The notes under the pieces: model-generated
Told to the model about the DNA's origin: nothing
Database searches by the model: none
Seen by the model: the letters and a program-made list of their open reading frames with translations, nothing else
Position numbers and translations under genes: made by a program
Origin: Halostagnicola sp. A-GB9-2
Lineage (GTDB): Archaea > Halobacteriota > Halobacteria > Halobacteriales > Natrialbaceae
Direction of reading: 5' to 3'
Assembly: GCF_030068615.1 (NCBI RefSeq)
Contig: NZ_JASJOC010000003.1
Location: 124,001-188,000 of the forward strand
Length of the DNA: 64,000 nucleotides
Shown: positions 26,338 through 36,204 of the stretch, in pieces
Layout: every line of letters begins with the position of its first letter
Position numbering within the stretch: position 1 is the first letter of the stretch

Positions 26338-28590
26338 TTATCCGCCATGGCCCGGATAATCCCGCTCGAACCGATCCTCGATCTCCCCCTCGTCGAACTG
26401 GATGACGACCGGCCGGCCGTGCGGACAGGAATATGGATTCTCACAGGAATCGAGCGCCTCGAGCAGGTCCACGACCGACCCCTCGGTAAGCGACGTGTTG
26501 CCCGTGATCGAGGGGTAACACGCCAGATCGCCGAGGAACTCGTCGGCCAGCGCGTCGACCGTCTCGGAGCCGGCCTCGCGGTCGCCGGCGATGAACGACG
26601 CGAGGACGTCTCGCAGTCGGCTCGGCTCGAGCGTTTTCTCGAGCACCGCGGGGACGGTCGTCACGGCAACGGTCCGGTCGTCGACGCGGTCCGCGTAGAA
26701 GCCGAGTCGCGAAAGCGCCTCGCGGTAGTGTTCGAACGCCTCGGCTTCGGCGGCTGTTAACTCGAGTTCGACCGGCGAGGCGAGCGCCTGCGCGGCGGGG
26801 TCGGCGGCGAAGGCTTCCTGGAGTCGTTCGTAATTTACGCGTTCGTCCGCGGCGTGTTGATCGATCAGCGCGAGGCCGTCGGGCGTTTCACAGACGAGGT
26901 ACGTGTCTTGTATCTGCCCGAGGACGCGAAGGCTGGGCAGGGAGTCAAACGATGGCGCTTCGCCGGTCGCCACCTCGCCTGCGAGCGTTCGCTGGTCGGT
27001 GTCACCGGAGAACTTGCGACCGGACTCGAGGGCGGCTTCGCGTTTGGACCCCCCTGATTCGGATCGATCCGGTGGGGACGACTCCGCCGAACCCAACTCG
27101 GCTTGACCCGTTTCTCCGGGAGACTCGCCGCCCGTCAGGGACTCCGGATTCGTCGTCTCGGCCTCCGTTCGTTCAGCTGAGTGCTCCGATTCTACCGCGG
27201 TAGTCTCCGCTTTCGAGGATCGGTCGTCCGGGTTCGACGTCGCCGGCCGTTCGCCGTCGTGGGTCGCCGGCCTCGTCTTCTCAGTTTCGGCCCCCGCGTC
27301 CGTCTCCGCGTTTGCCTTTCGATCCGTTCCCGTTTTCGGCGCTCGAGTCGTCTCGCCCGTCTCCGACTCGGCCTCTCGGCTCGACTCGGCTCCCTCGTCC
27401 GGTTCGTCAACCTGGCCCGATTCGACTTCCCAGTTCGATCCGGCGCTCGCCTCCTCGAGTTCCCCGTCACGACCGGAGCGATCCGGCTCGATTTGGGCTT
27501 CTCGCGGCGCGGATCGACCTCGAGGAGCGCTCGAACGGAGCAGTCCGTGCTCCAAGAGTGCGGATTCGACCGCTGAATCGACCGCCCGGCGTACGGCATC
27601 GTCGTCGTCGAAGCGCACCTCGCGCTTGCGCGGGTGGACGTTCACGTCCACGGCCTCGCCCGGCACCTCGAGAAAGAGGACGACGAACGGGTAGCGATCG
27701 CTCCCGAGTTGGGTCCCGTAGGCACCCATGATCCCCTCGCGGATCGCATCGGAGGTGACCGCCCGGCCGTTGACGTACGTCGCGAGATAGTCTCGGCTCG
27801 AGCGGTTGGTTTCAGGGTGGGAAACGAGACCCGTGACAGACTCGAGCGGGCCGACTGGGAGTTCGTCACTGTCGGCCTCGACAGGGATCATCGCTTTGGC
27901 GACCTCGCGGCCGTACACCGAGAGGATGGCCTCCTGCAGATCGCCCGTCCCCGTCGTCGAGAACACCTCGCGGTCGTCGTGGGTAAGCGAGACCGCGACG
28001 TCGGGATTGGCCAGCGCGTATCGGGTGACGACGCGGTTGACGTGGGCGAACTCCGTCGCCGTCGTCTTCAGGAACTTTCGGCGGGCGGGCGTGTTGTAGA
28101 ACAGATCCGCAACCTCGACGGCGGTTCCCTCCGGACAGCCCGTCGGCTCGACGGTCGTCACCTCTCCGCCCTCGTAGACGAGTTTCGTGCCCGTCGCGGC
28201 CGACGCTCCCTGTTGGGCTCCGTCGCCGTCGGCTCGAAGCCGAGTCTCGACGGTTAGCCGCGAAACGGAGCCGATCGTGTGCAACGCTTCGCCGCGAAAG
28301 CCGAGCGTGGCGACGCCTTTCTCGAGATCCTCGAGTCCCTCGATCTTGCTGGTCGTGTGCTGGCGGATCGCCGCGCGAACGGCATCCTCGGTCATGCCGT
28401 AGCCGTCGTCGGCGACTCGAATCAGTTCCGTCCCGCCGTCCTCAACTGTAATGTCGATTCTCGAGGCGTCGGCGTCGAGGCTGTTCTCGAGGAGTTCCTT
28501 GACCGCGCTGGCCGGCCGCTCAACGACTTCGCCGGCGGCGATGCGGGCGACGGTATCCTCGTCGAGTTCGCGGATTTCGTGGTCACTCAT
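26338..28590 (-). CDS. mutL: DNA mismatch repair protein MutL
   Basis: A 750-residue protein. The N-terminal ATPase shows IAAGEVVERPASAVKELLENSLDA (Glu32, Asn36), DDGYGM and GFRGEAL. Residues 380-560 form a long acidic Ser/Glu/Thr linker. The C-terminal domain has DQHAADERVNYE, the metal-dependent nicking-endonuclease motif, and SCPHGRP near the end, so this MutL likely cuts DNA itself, as in organisms without MutH. It overlaps the end of mutS by 8 bases. Few archaea outside the haloarchaea carry this pair. Confidence 0.95.
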   Translation of the reverse strand: MSDHEIRELDEDTVARIAAGEVVERPASAVKELLENSLDADASRIDITVEDGGTELIRVADDGYGMTEDAVRAAIRQHTTSKIEGLEDLEKGVATLGFRGEALHTIGSVSRLTVETRLRADGDGAQQGASAATGTKLVYEGGEVTTVEPTGCPEGTAVEVADLFYNTPARRKFLKTTATEFAHVNRVVTRYALANPDVAVSLTHDDREVFSTTGTGDLQEAILSVYGREVAKAMIPVEADSDELPVGPLESVTGLVSHPETNRSSRDYLATYVNGRAVTSDAIREGIMGAYGTQLGSDRYPFVVLFLEVPGEAVDVNVHPRKREVRFDDDDAVRRAVDSAVESALLEHGLLRSSAPRGRSAPREAQIEPDRSGRDGELEEASAGSNWEVESGQVDEPDEGAESSREAESETGETTRAPKTGTDRKANAETDAGAETEKTRPATHDGERPATSNPDDRSSKAETTAVESEHSAERTEAETTNPESLTGGESPGETGQAELGSAESSPPDRSESGGSKREAALESGRKFSGDTDQRTLAGEVATGEAPSFDSLPSLRVLGQIQDTYLVCETPDGLALIDQHAADERVNYERLQEAFAADPAAQALASPVELELTAAEAEAFEHYREALSRLGFYADRVDDRTVAVTTVPAVLEKTLEPSRLRDVLASFIAGDREAGSETVDALADEFLGDLACYPSITGNTSLTEGSVVDLLEALDSCENPYSCPHGRPVVIQFDEGEIEDRFERDYPGHGG

Positions 28591-31372
28591 CCTCGAGCCT
28601 CCGTTGCCACTCCTGTACCTTGGTGATCAACTCGATTGGGGGCGTCTCGTTCACGTCGATATCCTCGAGGTCCTCGAGCACCTCGACTGTTTCGGGCTCG
28701 AGGCCGGCGTTCGCCTCGGCTCCGGAATCGGCGACGGATTCTGCGTCAGCGGCGGATGCTTCGCCAGTGTCAGCTGTGGTGTCAGTTGCCGATTCTGTAC
28801 CGAGACTGGCCTGCGTCCCCGCCCCCGACGCAGCTCCGCCGTCGGTCGTCGCCGCCCGCTCCATCGTGCCACTCGAGAGGTCGAAGACCGCTTGAACCGG
28901 TTCCGAGGTGCCGTCGCCCTTCGCTTCAATGGCTTTCTCCTCGCGAAGCCGCTCTAAGACGTCCTGTGCTCGATCGACGACCGGGCCGGGAACCCCGGCG
29001 AGGTCGGCGACGTGGATTCCATAGGAGCGATCCGTCGGCCCGTCCCGAACCGTCCGCAGGAAGGTCACGTCGCCGTCGCGTTCGTCCGCCGCGATGTGGA
29101 CGTTCGCGACGCGCGGCAAGTGCTCTGCTAACCCCGTCAGTTCGTGATAGTGGGTTGCAAAGAGGGTCTTCGCTCGAATCTCGTTGTGGAGGTACTCGGT
29201 CGCAGACCACGCGATCGAGATGCCGTCGTAGGTCGCCGTCCCGCGGCCCACCTCGTCTAAAATCACCAGCGATTCGTCGGTCGCGGTGTGGAGGATGTTC
29301 GAGAGCTCGCTCATCTCAACCATGAACGTCGAGCGGCCCTGAGCCAGTTCGTCGAGCGCCCCGACCCGGGTGAAGATGCCGTCGACGAGGCCGATCTCGG
29401 CCTCTCGAGCGGGAACGAAGCTCCCGACCTGTGCGAGCAAGACGATACAGGCGACCTGACGCATGTACGTCGATTTCCCGGACATGTTCGGCCCGGTGAC
29501 GACCAGAAAGCCCCGGTCGTCGGTCATCCGCACGTCGTTGGGGACGAACTCCGTCGTCTGCTCGACGACGGGGTGGCGTCCCTGATCGATGTCGAGGTCG
29601 TCGCCTTGGTGGAGGTCGGGTTGTACCCAGCCGTTCGCCGCGGCGTGGCTCGCCAGACTCGAGAGAGCGTCAACGGTCGCGAGCGCTCGCCCGACGTCCT
29701 GGAGGAGCGCCGCCTCCGCGGCGACGTCCTCGCGTACCTGCTCGAAGAGTTCGTACTCCAACTCGCCCCGTTGCTCCTCGAGTCTGAGCATCTCGCGTTC
29801 TTTCTCCTCGAGTTCCGGCGTCGTGAATCGCTTCGAGTTCTTCAGCGTCTTGATCTGTTCGTAGTGATCCGGTACCTGATCCGCGACGGAACGGCCGACC
29901 TGGATGTAGTAGCCGTCGGTCTTGTTCCGATCGACGGTGACGTGGCTCAGGCCGTGTTCGCGTTTCTCGCGGTCGGCGAGGCTCTCGAGCCACCGTTCGA
30001 CCTCGTCGTGGCGGTCGATCACCTTGTCGAGTTCCTCGTGGTAGCCCCGCTGGAGCAAGCCGCCTTGCGTGACCGTCGACGGGGGCTCCTCGGCGAGCGC
30101 TTCTGCGAGCATCTCCCGGAGGTCGGCGACGGCCCCGCGATCCGGCCGATCCACGATCGCGGACAGCGGCGAGCCGGTCAGCTCCTCGTTCGAGGCGATC
30201 ACGTCGGCGATCCGCGGGAGCACCGCGAGCGTTTCCCGAACCGCGACTAGATCTTGCGCGTCGGCGCTTCCGTGGGTCGCTTTCGAGGCCAGGCGCTCTA
30301 AGTCGTAGGCCTCCCCGAGCACGTCTCGGAGTTCGTCGCGGGCCAGTGCGGCCGAGGAGAGCGCGGCGACGCTCTCCTGGCGCTCCTCGAGAACGGAAAG
30401 CGATCGACGGGGGCGCTGGAGCCATTCCTTCAGGCGTCGCCCGCCGGCGCTCGTTTCGGTGTGGTCGATGGTCTCGAACAGCGAGCCCTTGCGCTCGCCC
30501 TGCATCGTCTCGGTTAACTCGAGATTCCGCTGGGTGGTTCCGTCGAGGGTCACGTGGTCGTCGCTGTGATGGGTCGTGATCCGAGTCATCGACGCGAGCA
30601 CGCCGGCTCCCGTCTCCTCGACGTAGGCGAGGATCGATCCCGCCGCTGAAATCGCAGGTTGGGGTGCGTCGAGTCCCTCGAGGGGTTCGCGCCCGAACTG
30701 CTCGCGAACGACGTGTTCGGCCCGTTTCGGTGCGAACGATTCGGTATCGTGGAGGGTCAGTGTCGCGTCGGTCCGGTCACGGATCTGCTGGAGGATCTCG
30801 TCGTCGTTGCGAACCGCGGGGCCCGGAAGCACTTCCACCGGATCGAATCGGTACAGTTCCGTCAGCGTTTCCGCAGCGTCTTCGGCACCCGCGACCAGGA
30901 ATCGTCCTGTCGTCACGTCGGCGAAGGCCAGTCCGTACGTCGAGCCGTCGCTGCCGCTAGTGGTGCCAGCCGTGCTGGCCGACCCACCGCCGGAATCGCC
31001 CTCGACGACGGCCGCCAGATACTGCGCGTCGGCGTCGGTCGTCTCGAGGAGCGTGCCGGGTGTCACGACGCGAACGATTTCGCGTGCGTGGCCGTCGTCG
31101 GTCTCGTACTGGTCGGCGACGGCGACGCGATAGCCGCGCTCGACCAGCGCCTTGAGGTAGGGCGTGAGGTCGTCGAGCGGAACGCCCGCCATCGGGTACG
31201 ACGACCCGTGGGAGGACTTCTGTGAAATCGTGAGGTCGAGTTCGTCAGCGACGAGTTCGGCGTCCTCGTCGAAGAACTCGTAGAAATCGCCACACTGCAT
31301 CGCCAGCACCTCCGCGTCGGTCGTCTCCTTGAGCGAGAGAAATTCGCCGACGATACCCGTCGCCTCTGTCAT
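28583..31372 (-). CDS. mutS: DNA mismatch repair protein MutS
   Basis: Recognises mismatched DNA and signals to MutL. The 929-residue protein has the N-terminal mismatch domain with QCGDFYEFF, the connector and lever domains, and the ATPase with GPNMSGKSTYMRQV (Walker A), DEVGRGTATYDG (Walker B) and TLFATHYHEL. The C-terminus carries an Ala/Glu/Thr-rich acidic insert (about residues 830-895) before a last helix ending KVQEWQRRLE. The start at 31372 (MTEATGIVGEFL) fits the family; an in-frame ATG exists at 31393. Confidence 0.95.
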   Translation of the reverse strand: MTEATGIVGEFLSLKETTDAEVLAMQCGDFYEFFDEDAELVADELDLTISQKSSHGSSYPMAGVPLDDLTPYLKALVERGYRVAVADQYETDDGHAREIVRVVTPGTLLETTDADAQYLAAVVEGDSGGGSASTAGTTSGSDGSTYGLAFADVTTGRFLVAGAEDAAETLTELYRFDPVEVLPGPAVRNDDEILQQIRDRTDATLTLHDTESFAPKRAEHVVREQFGREPLEGLDAPQPAISAAGSILAYVEETGAGVLASMTRITTHHSDDHVTLDGTTQRNLELTETMQGERKGSLFETIDHTETSAGGRRLKEWLQRPRRSLSVLEERQESVAALSSAALARDELRDVLGEAYDLERLASKATHGSADAQDLVAVRETLAVLPRIADVIASNEELTGSPLSAIVDRPDRGAVADLREMLAEALAEEPPSTVTQGGLLQRGYHEELDKVIDRHDEVERWLESLADREKREHGLSHVTVDRNKTDGYYIQVGRSVADQVPDHYEQIKTLKNSKRFTTPELEEKEREMLRLEEQRGELEYELFEQVREDVAAEAALLQDVGRALATVDALSSLASHAAANGWVQPDLHQGDDLDIDQGRHPVVEQTTEFVPNDVRMTDDRGFLVVTGPNMSGKSTYMRQVACIVLLAQVGSFVPAREAEIGLVDGIFTRVGALDELAQGRSTFMVEMSELSNILHTATDESLVILDEVGRGTATYDGISIAWSATEYLHNEIRAKTLFATHYHELTGLAEHLPRVANVHIAADERDGDVTFLRTVRDGPTDRSYGIHVADLAGVPGPVVDRAQDVLERLREEKAIEAKGDGTSEPVQAVFDLSSGTMERAATTDGGAASGAGTQASLGTESATDTTADTGEASAADAESVADSGAEANAGLEPETVEVLEDLEDIDVNETPPIELITKVQEWQRRLEDE

Positions 31373-31436
31373 ACTTGAGGGGTGTCCTTCCATCGCAAAA
31401 GACCTGCGGGTTCCGCGGCGGAAGTGGTCGTCACTT

Positions 31437-31508
31437 GACTTACTGGCCCCAACCGTACACGACTCACCGAACCCGACCCTACTCGACTTACCGACCCCAA
31501 CCGTACAC
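31437..31508. repeat. three tandem 24-base repeats ending a gene
   Basis: Units at 31437-31460, 31461-31484 and 31485-31508 share the pattern GACTYACCGACCCCAACCGT plus three to four bases. The first and third differ at two of 24 positions; the middle one is more diverged. The third holds the last codons and TAA stop of the minus-strand gene at 31488. Each unit keeps a stop codon at the same place in frame (TAA, TGA, TAA). Confidence 0.75.
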
Positions 31509-31967
31509 CGTAGAGTGAATCGGGGCGACCAGCATGACCGTGCCGAACACGAACGACTGTATTGTCAGTTGCAGCCGCTCTTCGTATGTCGTCGGATCGT
31601 CGACTTTCTCGGCCGCAAGTACAAGGAGGAAGTAGAGTCGCTTGAACGGATTCCGTTCTTTTTGGCGACTCCGCTCTTCGCTCATTCGCCGAAGCTGCCA
31701 GAACGACCAGACGCTGTAACTGAGAAGCGACGACCAGATGCCGATCCAGGAACCGAGCAGTACGAAAACGGGGATATCGGTGATATCAGTGATCGTCAGC
31801 GGTTGACTGGTATCGGGCTGAATAAGTGCGATCCCCACCGTTCCGACCATCGACAGGACGAACGAAATCCAAGAAGCCACGAGAAGCTTCCCGAAGATGC
31901 GCCCCAGATTGTCGGGATTCACCCGAAATTTTGATCTGTTATCTTTGGTTTTCGATCGTTGTTTCAT
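31488..31967 (-). CDS. membrane protein of unknown function
   Basis: A 159-residue protein with a basic N-terminus (MKQRSKTKDNRSK) and four hydrophobic stretches at about residues 29-49, 64-84, 110-118 and 132-155. The loop between helices 2 and 3 (FWQLRRMSEERSRQKERNPFKRLY) is strongly basic, so it probably faces the cytoplasm. No catalytic motif. Codons are less GC-biased than in mutS, and the gene's last codons form one unit of a tandem repeat, so it may be a young or lineage-specific gene. Confidence 0.6.
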   Translation of the reverse strand: MKQRSKTKDNRSKFRVNPDNLGRIFGKLLVASWISFVLSMVGTVGIALIQPDTSQPLTITDITDIPVFVLLGSWIGIWSSLLSYSVWSFWQLRRMSEERSRQKERNPFKRLYFLLVLAAEKVDDPTTYEERLQLTIQSFVFGTVMLVAPIHSTVYGWGR

Positions 31968-32013
31968 ACTATTGTGGTAACGGGATCAGTTCATCCTGTC
32001 TCGCCGATTGACG

Positions 32014-32343
32014 TCAGAACAACAGGCCCCCGAGCGGGACCTCCTCGTCGGGTTCGACGAGAACGGGAAACCCCTCTTCGTCCGGAACGCCGACGGTCAG
32101 CGCCTCGGATTTGAAGCCGGCGATCCGAACGCTTCCGAGGTTCGTCGCACAGAGAACCTGCCGCCCCTCGAGTTCGTCGGGCTCGTAATGGTGATCGAGC
32201 TGTCCGGCGGACTGAATTTCGCCGTCTCCGTCGCCGAGATCGATCCACAGTTTGGTCATCTTCGGCTTGTTCGCTTCCGGGAACGATTCGGCCTCGAGTA
32301 TCTCGCCGACCCGAATGTCGACGTCGAACGGGCTTTCGACCAT
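32014..32343 (-). CDS. tRNA-binding domain protein (CsaA/MetRS-beta type)
   Basis: A 109-residue protein that is one tRNA-binding OB-fold: FDVDIRVGEILEAESFPEANKPKMTKLWIDLG, then SAGQLDHHY, GRQVLCATNLG and SEALTVGVPDEEGFPVLVEP. Homologs are the secretion-related CsaA, the beta domain of methionyl-tRNA synthetase, and Arc1-like proteins. It probably binds tRNA or partner proteins in the cytoplasm. The ATG at 32343 gives the classic start MVESPFDVDIRVG. It follows the ThiD-ThiN gene by 115 bases on the same strand. Confidence 0.87.
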   Translation of the reverse strand: MVESPFDVDIRVGEILEAESFPEANKPKMTKLWIDLGDGDGEIQSAGQLDHHYEPDELEGRQVLCATNLGSVRIAGFKSEALTVGVPDEEGFPVLVEPDEEVPLGGLLF

Positions 32344-32458
32344 ACGCGAGCGAACGGGGGCGGGAACAAAAACGTCAGCGGAACGTCCCGTCGGTGGTAG
32401 TCGACCGTCCCGCCCGCTTTCGCGGAACGCCCTCTCTATCGATGGGACAGTCGCCCCG

Positions 32459-33805
32459 CTAGTCGAGTTCCGAATAGAGCTCGAGGACACGATCGGCTAC
32501 CGTCTCGGCCTCGACGGCGACCAGATACGTCATCGCCTCTTTCCCGACGGATCCGCGGTCGATAATCGCGGTCGGGTGGTCGCCGTCGCCATCGAAGACC
32601 GTTTCGACGGCTGTCGGCGTCACCCACTCGTCGGTTTCGGACTCGGTATCGCGGGATAGTTCCGTGATCACCCATCCGAGTTCCTCGAGCGCTTGTTCGA
32701 CCTCCTCGTTGAACCGGAGGTTACACGCAAACCGCAGGCTTGGACAGACCTCTCGAGCGTCGAGCAGGAATCGTGCGACGTTTTTCGAGGCGCCGAACCG
32801 AACCGCGCCGTTCGGACTGATCCCGCCCAGCGTTCGGGTGATTCGCCCTTCGACGGCCGCAGTCTCTTCGACGGCGTCCGCGTACGGCGTCGCACCGACG
32901 ACGTTCGTTCCGACTTCCGGAACGAGCGGCGAGATATCCGCCTCAACGATCCGCCCGACGGCGTTTCGGACCTGTTCGGTGGTCGATTCCATGGCCGCTC
33001 GATTTCGCTGTTCGACGCCGTGGTTGACCGCGCCGGCTCCCTGCCCAACGTCGTAGTGGTACCGAACTGCGCGGGTGAGAAAGTCGGTCGCGCCGCTGAC
33101 TGCGTCCTCGAGCGAATCTCCCTTTGCAAGTCGCGCGGCGACCGCCGCTGCGAGCGTACAGCCCGAGCCGTGCGTCGCGTCGGTGTCGACTCGCGTGTGT
33201 TCGAACGTCCTGACCCCGTCCTCGGTCACGAGCACGTCGCTGATCGTTTCGCCGGGGACGTGCCCGCCCTTGACCAGCGCCGCGTCCGTACCGAACTCGA
33301 GGAGCGCTTCCCCGGCCTCGATCGCGCTGTCCTCGTCTTCAACCGTAATCCCGGTCAGTACCTCGGCTTCATCCGCGTTTGGCGTAACGATCGCGGCCTC
33401 CCCGATGAGGTCCTCGTAGGCGCGTTCGGCTTCGGGCTCGAGCAGTCGATCCCCCGAGGTAGCGACCATGACGGGGTCGACAACGAGCGGAAACGCGAAG
33501 TTCTCGGCCTCGGTCGCAATTGCTCGGACGATTTCGGTCGTCGCGAGCATCCCCGTCTTGGCCGCGCCGATGTCGAAATCCCCTGTAACCGCCGAAAGCT
33601 GGCCCTCGACCTCCTCGAGCGGAAGCGGGTACGATCGTTCGACGCCGCGGCTGTGCTGGGACGTGACCGCGGTGATCGCACTCGTGCCGTAGACGTCGTG
33701 TCCGGCCATCGTCGCGAGGTCGGCCTGGATTCCGGCACCGCCGCCGGAGTCGCTTCCGGCGATCGTCAGGGCGACCGGTAGTGTTTCTGGTGCTGGCGTT
33801 CGCAT
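32459..33805 (-). CDS. thiD: ThiD-ThiN: HMP-phosphate kinase fused to thiamine-phosphate synthase
   Basis: A 448-residue bifunctional enzyme. Residues 1-265 are the ribokinase-like ThiD ([14 protein letters not shown], then [14 protein letters not shown] and a C-terminal [17 protein letters not shown]) that phosphorylates hydroxymethylpyrimidine phosphate. Residues 280-440 are the archaeal ThiN domain ([40 protein letters not shown]) that joins it to the thiazole. ThiL at 16284 completes the pathway. The ATG at 33805 has a TATA-like GTATAAC 18-25 bases upstream (minus strand), so the mRNA is probably leaderless. Confidence 0.93.
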   Translation of the reverse strand: MRTPAPETLPVALTIAGSDSGGGAGIQADLATMAGHDVYGTSAITAVTSQHSRGVERSYPLPLEEVEGQLSAVTGDFDIGAAKTGMLATTEIVRAIATEAENFAFPLVVDPVMVATSGDRLLEPEAERAYEDLIGEAAIVTPNADEAEVLTGITVEDEDSAIEAGEALLEFGTDAALVKGGHVPGETISDVLVTEDGVRTFEHTRVDTDATHGSGCTLAAAVAARLAKGDSLEDAVSGATDFLTRAVRYHYDVGQGAGAVNHGVEQRNRAAMESTTEQVRNAVGRIVEADISPLVPEVGTNVVGATPYADAVEETAAVEGRITRTLGGISPNGAVRFGASKNVARFLLDAREVCPSLRFACNLRFNEEVEQALEELGWVITELSRDTESETDEWVTPTAVETVFDGDGDHPTAIIDRGSVGKEAMTYLVAVEAETVADRVLELYSELD

Positions 33806-33886
33806 GCCTAGTTGTATTTCGCCGTTATACAAATGGGTAGTGGGCTCCGCGTCGCAGTGTTGCTCGCCGCGGAGATCGTGTCAATT

Positions 33887-34999
33887 TCACTGACCGGCCA
33901 ATTCGGCGTACGCCCTCCACGACGGATCGACATCGGGGTGCTCGAGTCGCTCCCCGTCGACGAAGACGTTTCCGCCTGGTGCCTCCCATCGATCTATCTC
34001 GACCTCATTGCTCTCGTCCGCCACTTGCCCGGTATCGGCGTCTACCACTCGCCCGATTTCGGCGACGACGGTGTCCCGATCCTCGAGCGCGCTCCGGACC
34101 GCATCGACGCCCGCCGGATCGACGGCGATCACGAGCGAGCCACAACTCGTCGTGTGCCACGGATCGATCTCGAGTTCGGCACAGACCTCGGCGACACCCG
34201 GCCGGATCGGAACCGCCGCGCGGTCGATTTCGAATCGGATATCTGCGTCGGCCACTTCGCTCGTACTCTCTGACGCCCGCCGGTTCGCGCCGTTGCCCAT
34301 CTCGTTGAGCGCCCCGGCGAGGCCGCCTTCGGTAACGTCGTGCATCGCCGTCACAGGGCCGGCCGCGGCGGCAGTGAGCGCGTCGCGGACGCAGTGGACG
34401 TCTTGGAGCCGTTCTCGCGCGTCCTCGAGCACGTCGTCCGGGAGTTCCATCTGATCGCCGAACAGCGTACTCAACAGGCCGACCGATTCGACGCCGGGAC
34501 CGGTCGTGAGGAGGAGTTCGTCGCCGGCTCGAGCCCCGTCAGGGCGAACGATTTCGTCGTGGTCGCCAACCCCCATGGCGGTCGCCGCGCCGACCCACGG
34601 ATGGGACGGGTCGGAGTAGCGAGCGGTGTGACCGGTGACAACGGAAACGCCCAGATCGACGCACTCGGCGTGAATCGTCTCCCAGACGGTTGCGAATTCC
34701 TCGTCACTCATCGATTCGGGAAGGGTAAAACAGATCGAGAGATGCGACGGCGAAACGCCGCTGACGGCGACGTCCGCGAGCACCAGATCGAGCGCGAACC
34801 GGGCGGCGCGCTCGAGGCCGATCTGGGGAAGGATCGAGAGCGGGTCGGTTGCGGTGACCAGCGCTTTCCCGTCGATGTCGAGGACGCCGAAGTCGACCCC
34901 GTGTCGAGGGCCGATCGCGACATCGTCTCGCCGCGCGCCGAGGTTCGGGGCGACGTGGCGCTCGAAGAACGTCCGGTCGATTTTTCCAAGGTCGCTCAC
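33887..34999 (-). CDS. AIR synthase-family protein (HypE/ThiL/PurM-like)
   Basis: A 370-residue ATP-binding protein of the PurM superfamily. The pattern [18 protein letters not shown], then [33 protein letters not shown], and [17 protein letters not shown] matches the haloarchaeal AIR-synthase-like family related to HypE. No hydrogenase or purine gene is near, so the substrate is unknown. I chose the GTG at 34999 because family members begin near DLGKIDR; an ATG is in frame at 35089. A TATA-like CGATAAGA lies 24-31 bases before the GTG. Confidence 0.83.
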   Translation of the reverse strand: MSDLGKIDRTFFERHVAPNLGARRDDVAIGPRHGVDFGVLDIDGKALVTATDPLSILPQIGLERAARFALDLVLADVAVSGVSPSHLSICFTLPESMSDEEFATVWETIHAECVDLGVSVVTGHTARYSDPSHPWVGAATAMGVGDHDEIVRPDGARAGDELLLTTGPGVESVGLLSTLFGDQMELPDDVLEDARERLQDVHCVRDALTAAAAGPVTAMHDVTEGGLAGALNEMGNGANRRASESTSEVADADIRFEIDRAAVPIRPGVAEVCAELEIDPWHTTSCGSLVIAVDPAGVDAVRSALEDRDTVVAEIGRVVDADTGQVADESNEVEIDRWEAPGGNVFVDGERLEHPDVDPSWRAYAELAGQ

Positions 35000-35150
35000 G
35001 CGGGTTGCTTTCGGTGCGGGTCTCTTATCGGTGCTGATCGCCGAACAGCTTCGGCCGTCCCGAGACAGTAACGGTTCTGTGACAGTCATCTCTCGCGGAG
35101 TGAATCGTGGGACAACGGTTTAGAAGCCGTGCGTTGAGCGTTCACGGAAC

Positions 35151-35978
35151 GTGACACATTCAATTCGAAAAAGCGCGATTTTGGCCGTCGTACTGGTCGT
35201 TCTGATCGCCGGTTGCTCAGGCGCGATGCCCGGCGGCGACGACCCTGGAGACGAGGAGATCGAGCAGACAGAGATCCTCCAACAGGTCGAAGCCGTCGAC
35301 ACGTATCAGTACGAGATGACGCAAACGATCGAAACGCCAAACGGTGAGGAAACGGTCGTCTCGGAGGGAACGATCAACGAATCGGCGAACAGATCTCACG
35401 TGAGTTCGACCACCGACAACCAACTGATTTCGGAGAACGAGACCATCGACGTCGAAGAATACATCATCGAGAACACGATGTACGCCTCGATCGACGGCGA
35501 CTGGTTCGAGATGGACCTCGATGGCGACGTCTGGGAGGAAAGCGCCCAGCTCGCGGCACAGACCGACTTCATCGAATCCGGGACACTCACCGAAGACGGA
35601 ACCGAGACGGTCAACGGCGTCGAAACGACCGTCGTCTCCGTCGAAGCGACCGACGAACTCAAAGAAGAACTCGAGAGCTCCCGAGACTTCCAGGCGACCG
35701 GAGCGACCGTCGACGACGTCTCCTACGAGCTCTACGTCGACGAGGAGACGAACTACATCCACGGTATCGACGCCGATCTGACGATGACTTCCGGCGGTGA
35801 AACCATCACCTCGACCACGGAGATGATAATCTCTGAGCACAACGAACCGGTCGATATCCAGCTCCCCGAAGACGCCGAAACGGCGGAGGACGTTGAAGAC
35901 GGCGAGGATATTGGGGATATAGAGGATGCCGAAGACATCGAAGACGCCAACGGTAGCGACGGTAACGAGTCAGCGTAG
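35151..35978 (+). CDS. secreted lipoprotein of unknown function
   Basis: A 275-residue protein with a signal peptide and lipobox: a basic start, a hydrophobic run (ILAVVLVVLIAGC) and Cys22 as the likely lipid-bearing residue. The mature part is an acidic alpha/beta protein with LppX/LolA-like repeats of short strands (SEGTINESANRSHVSS, MYASIDGDWFEMDL). The last 35 residues are a Asp/Glu repeat tract (EDAEDIEDAN). The GTG at 35151 is the start. No named family is recognised. Confidence 0.75.
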   Translation: MTHSIRKSAILAVVLVVLIAGCSGAMPGGDDPGDEEIEQTEILQQVEAVDTYQYEMTQTIETPNGEETVVSEGTINESANRSHVSSTTDNQLISENETIDVEEYIIENTMYASIDGDWFEMDLDGDVWEESAQLAAQTDFIESGTLTEDGTETVNGVETTVVSVEATDELKEELESSRDFQATGATVDDVSYELYVDEETNYIHGIDADLTMTSGGETITSTTEMIISEHNEPVDIQLPEDAETAEDVEDGEDIGDIEDAEDIEDANGSDGNESA

Positions 35979-36204
35979 CGGTGGCGGATCAGTCGAATAG
36001 CACAGACGAGTCACTGTCGGACAGAGATGCCTTCCAGACTACGTCTGGGCCCTCGCCGTTTTCTCAGCGTCTCTCGTCACAGCGTGGTTAGGGACCTTCC
36101 AAAACCGAGCAGAGTGGCAACTGATATCAGTTACGTTTGCTCGAGAAATAACGTCGCAGAGTTTCTGGCAAGAGTAAAAGGGACCGTCAGCCTAATGGCT
36201 ACAG

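Noticed and set aside
28636-29325. Arg/Ser/Pro-rich frames opposite mutS
   Set aside because: They mirror the acidic C-terminal region of mutS and show no protein-like pattern.
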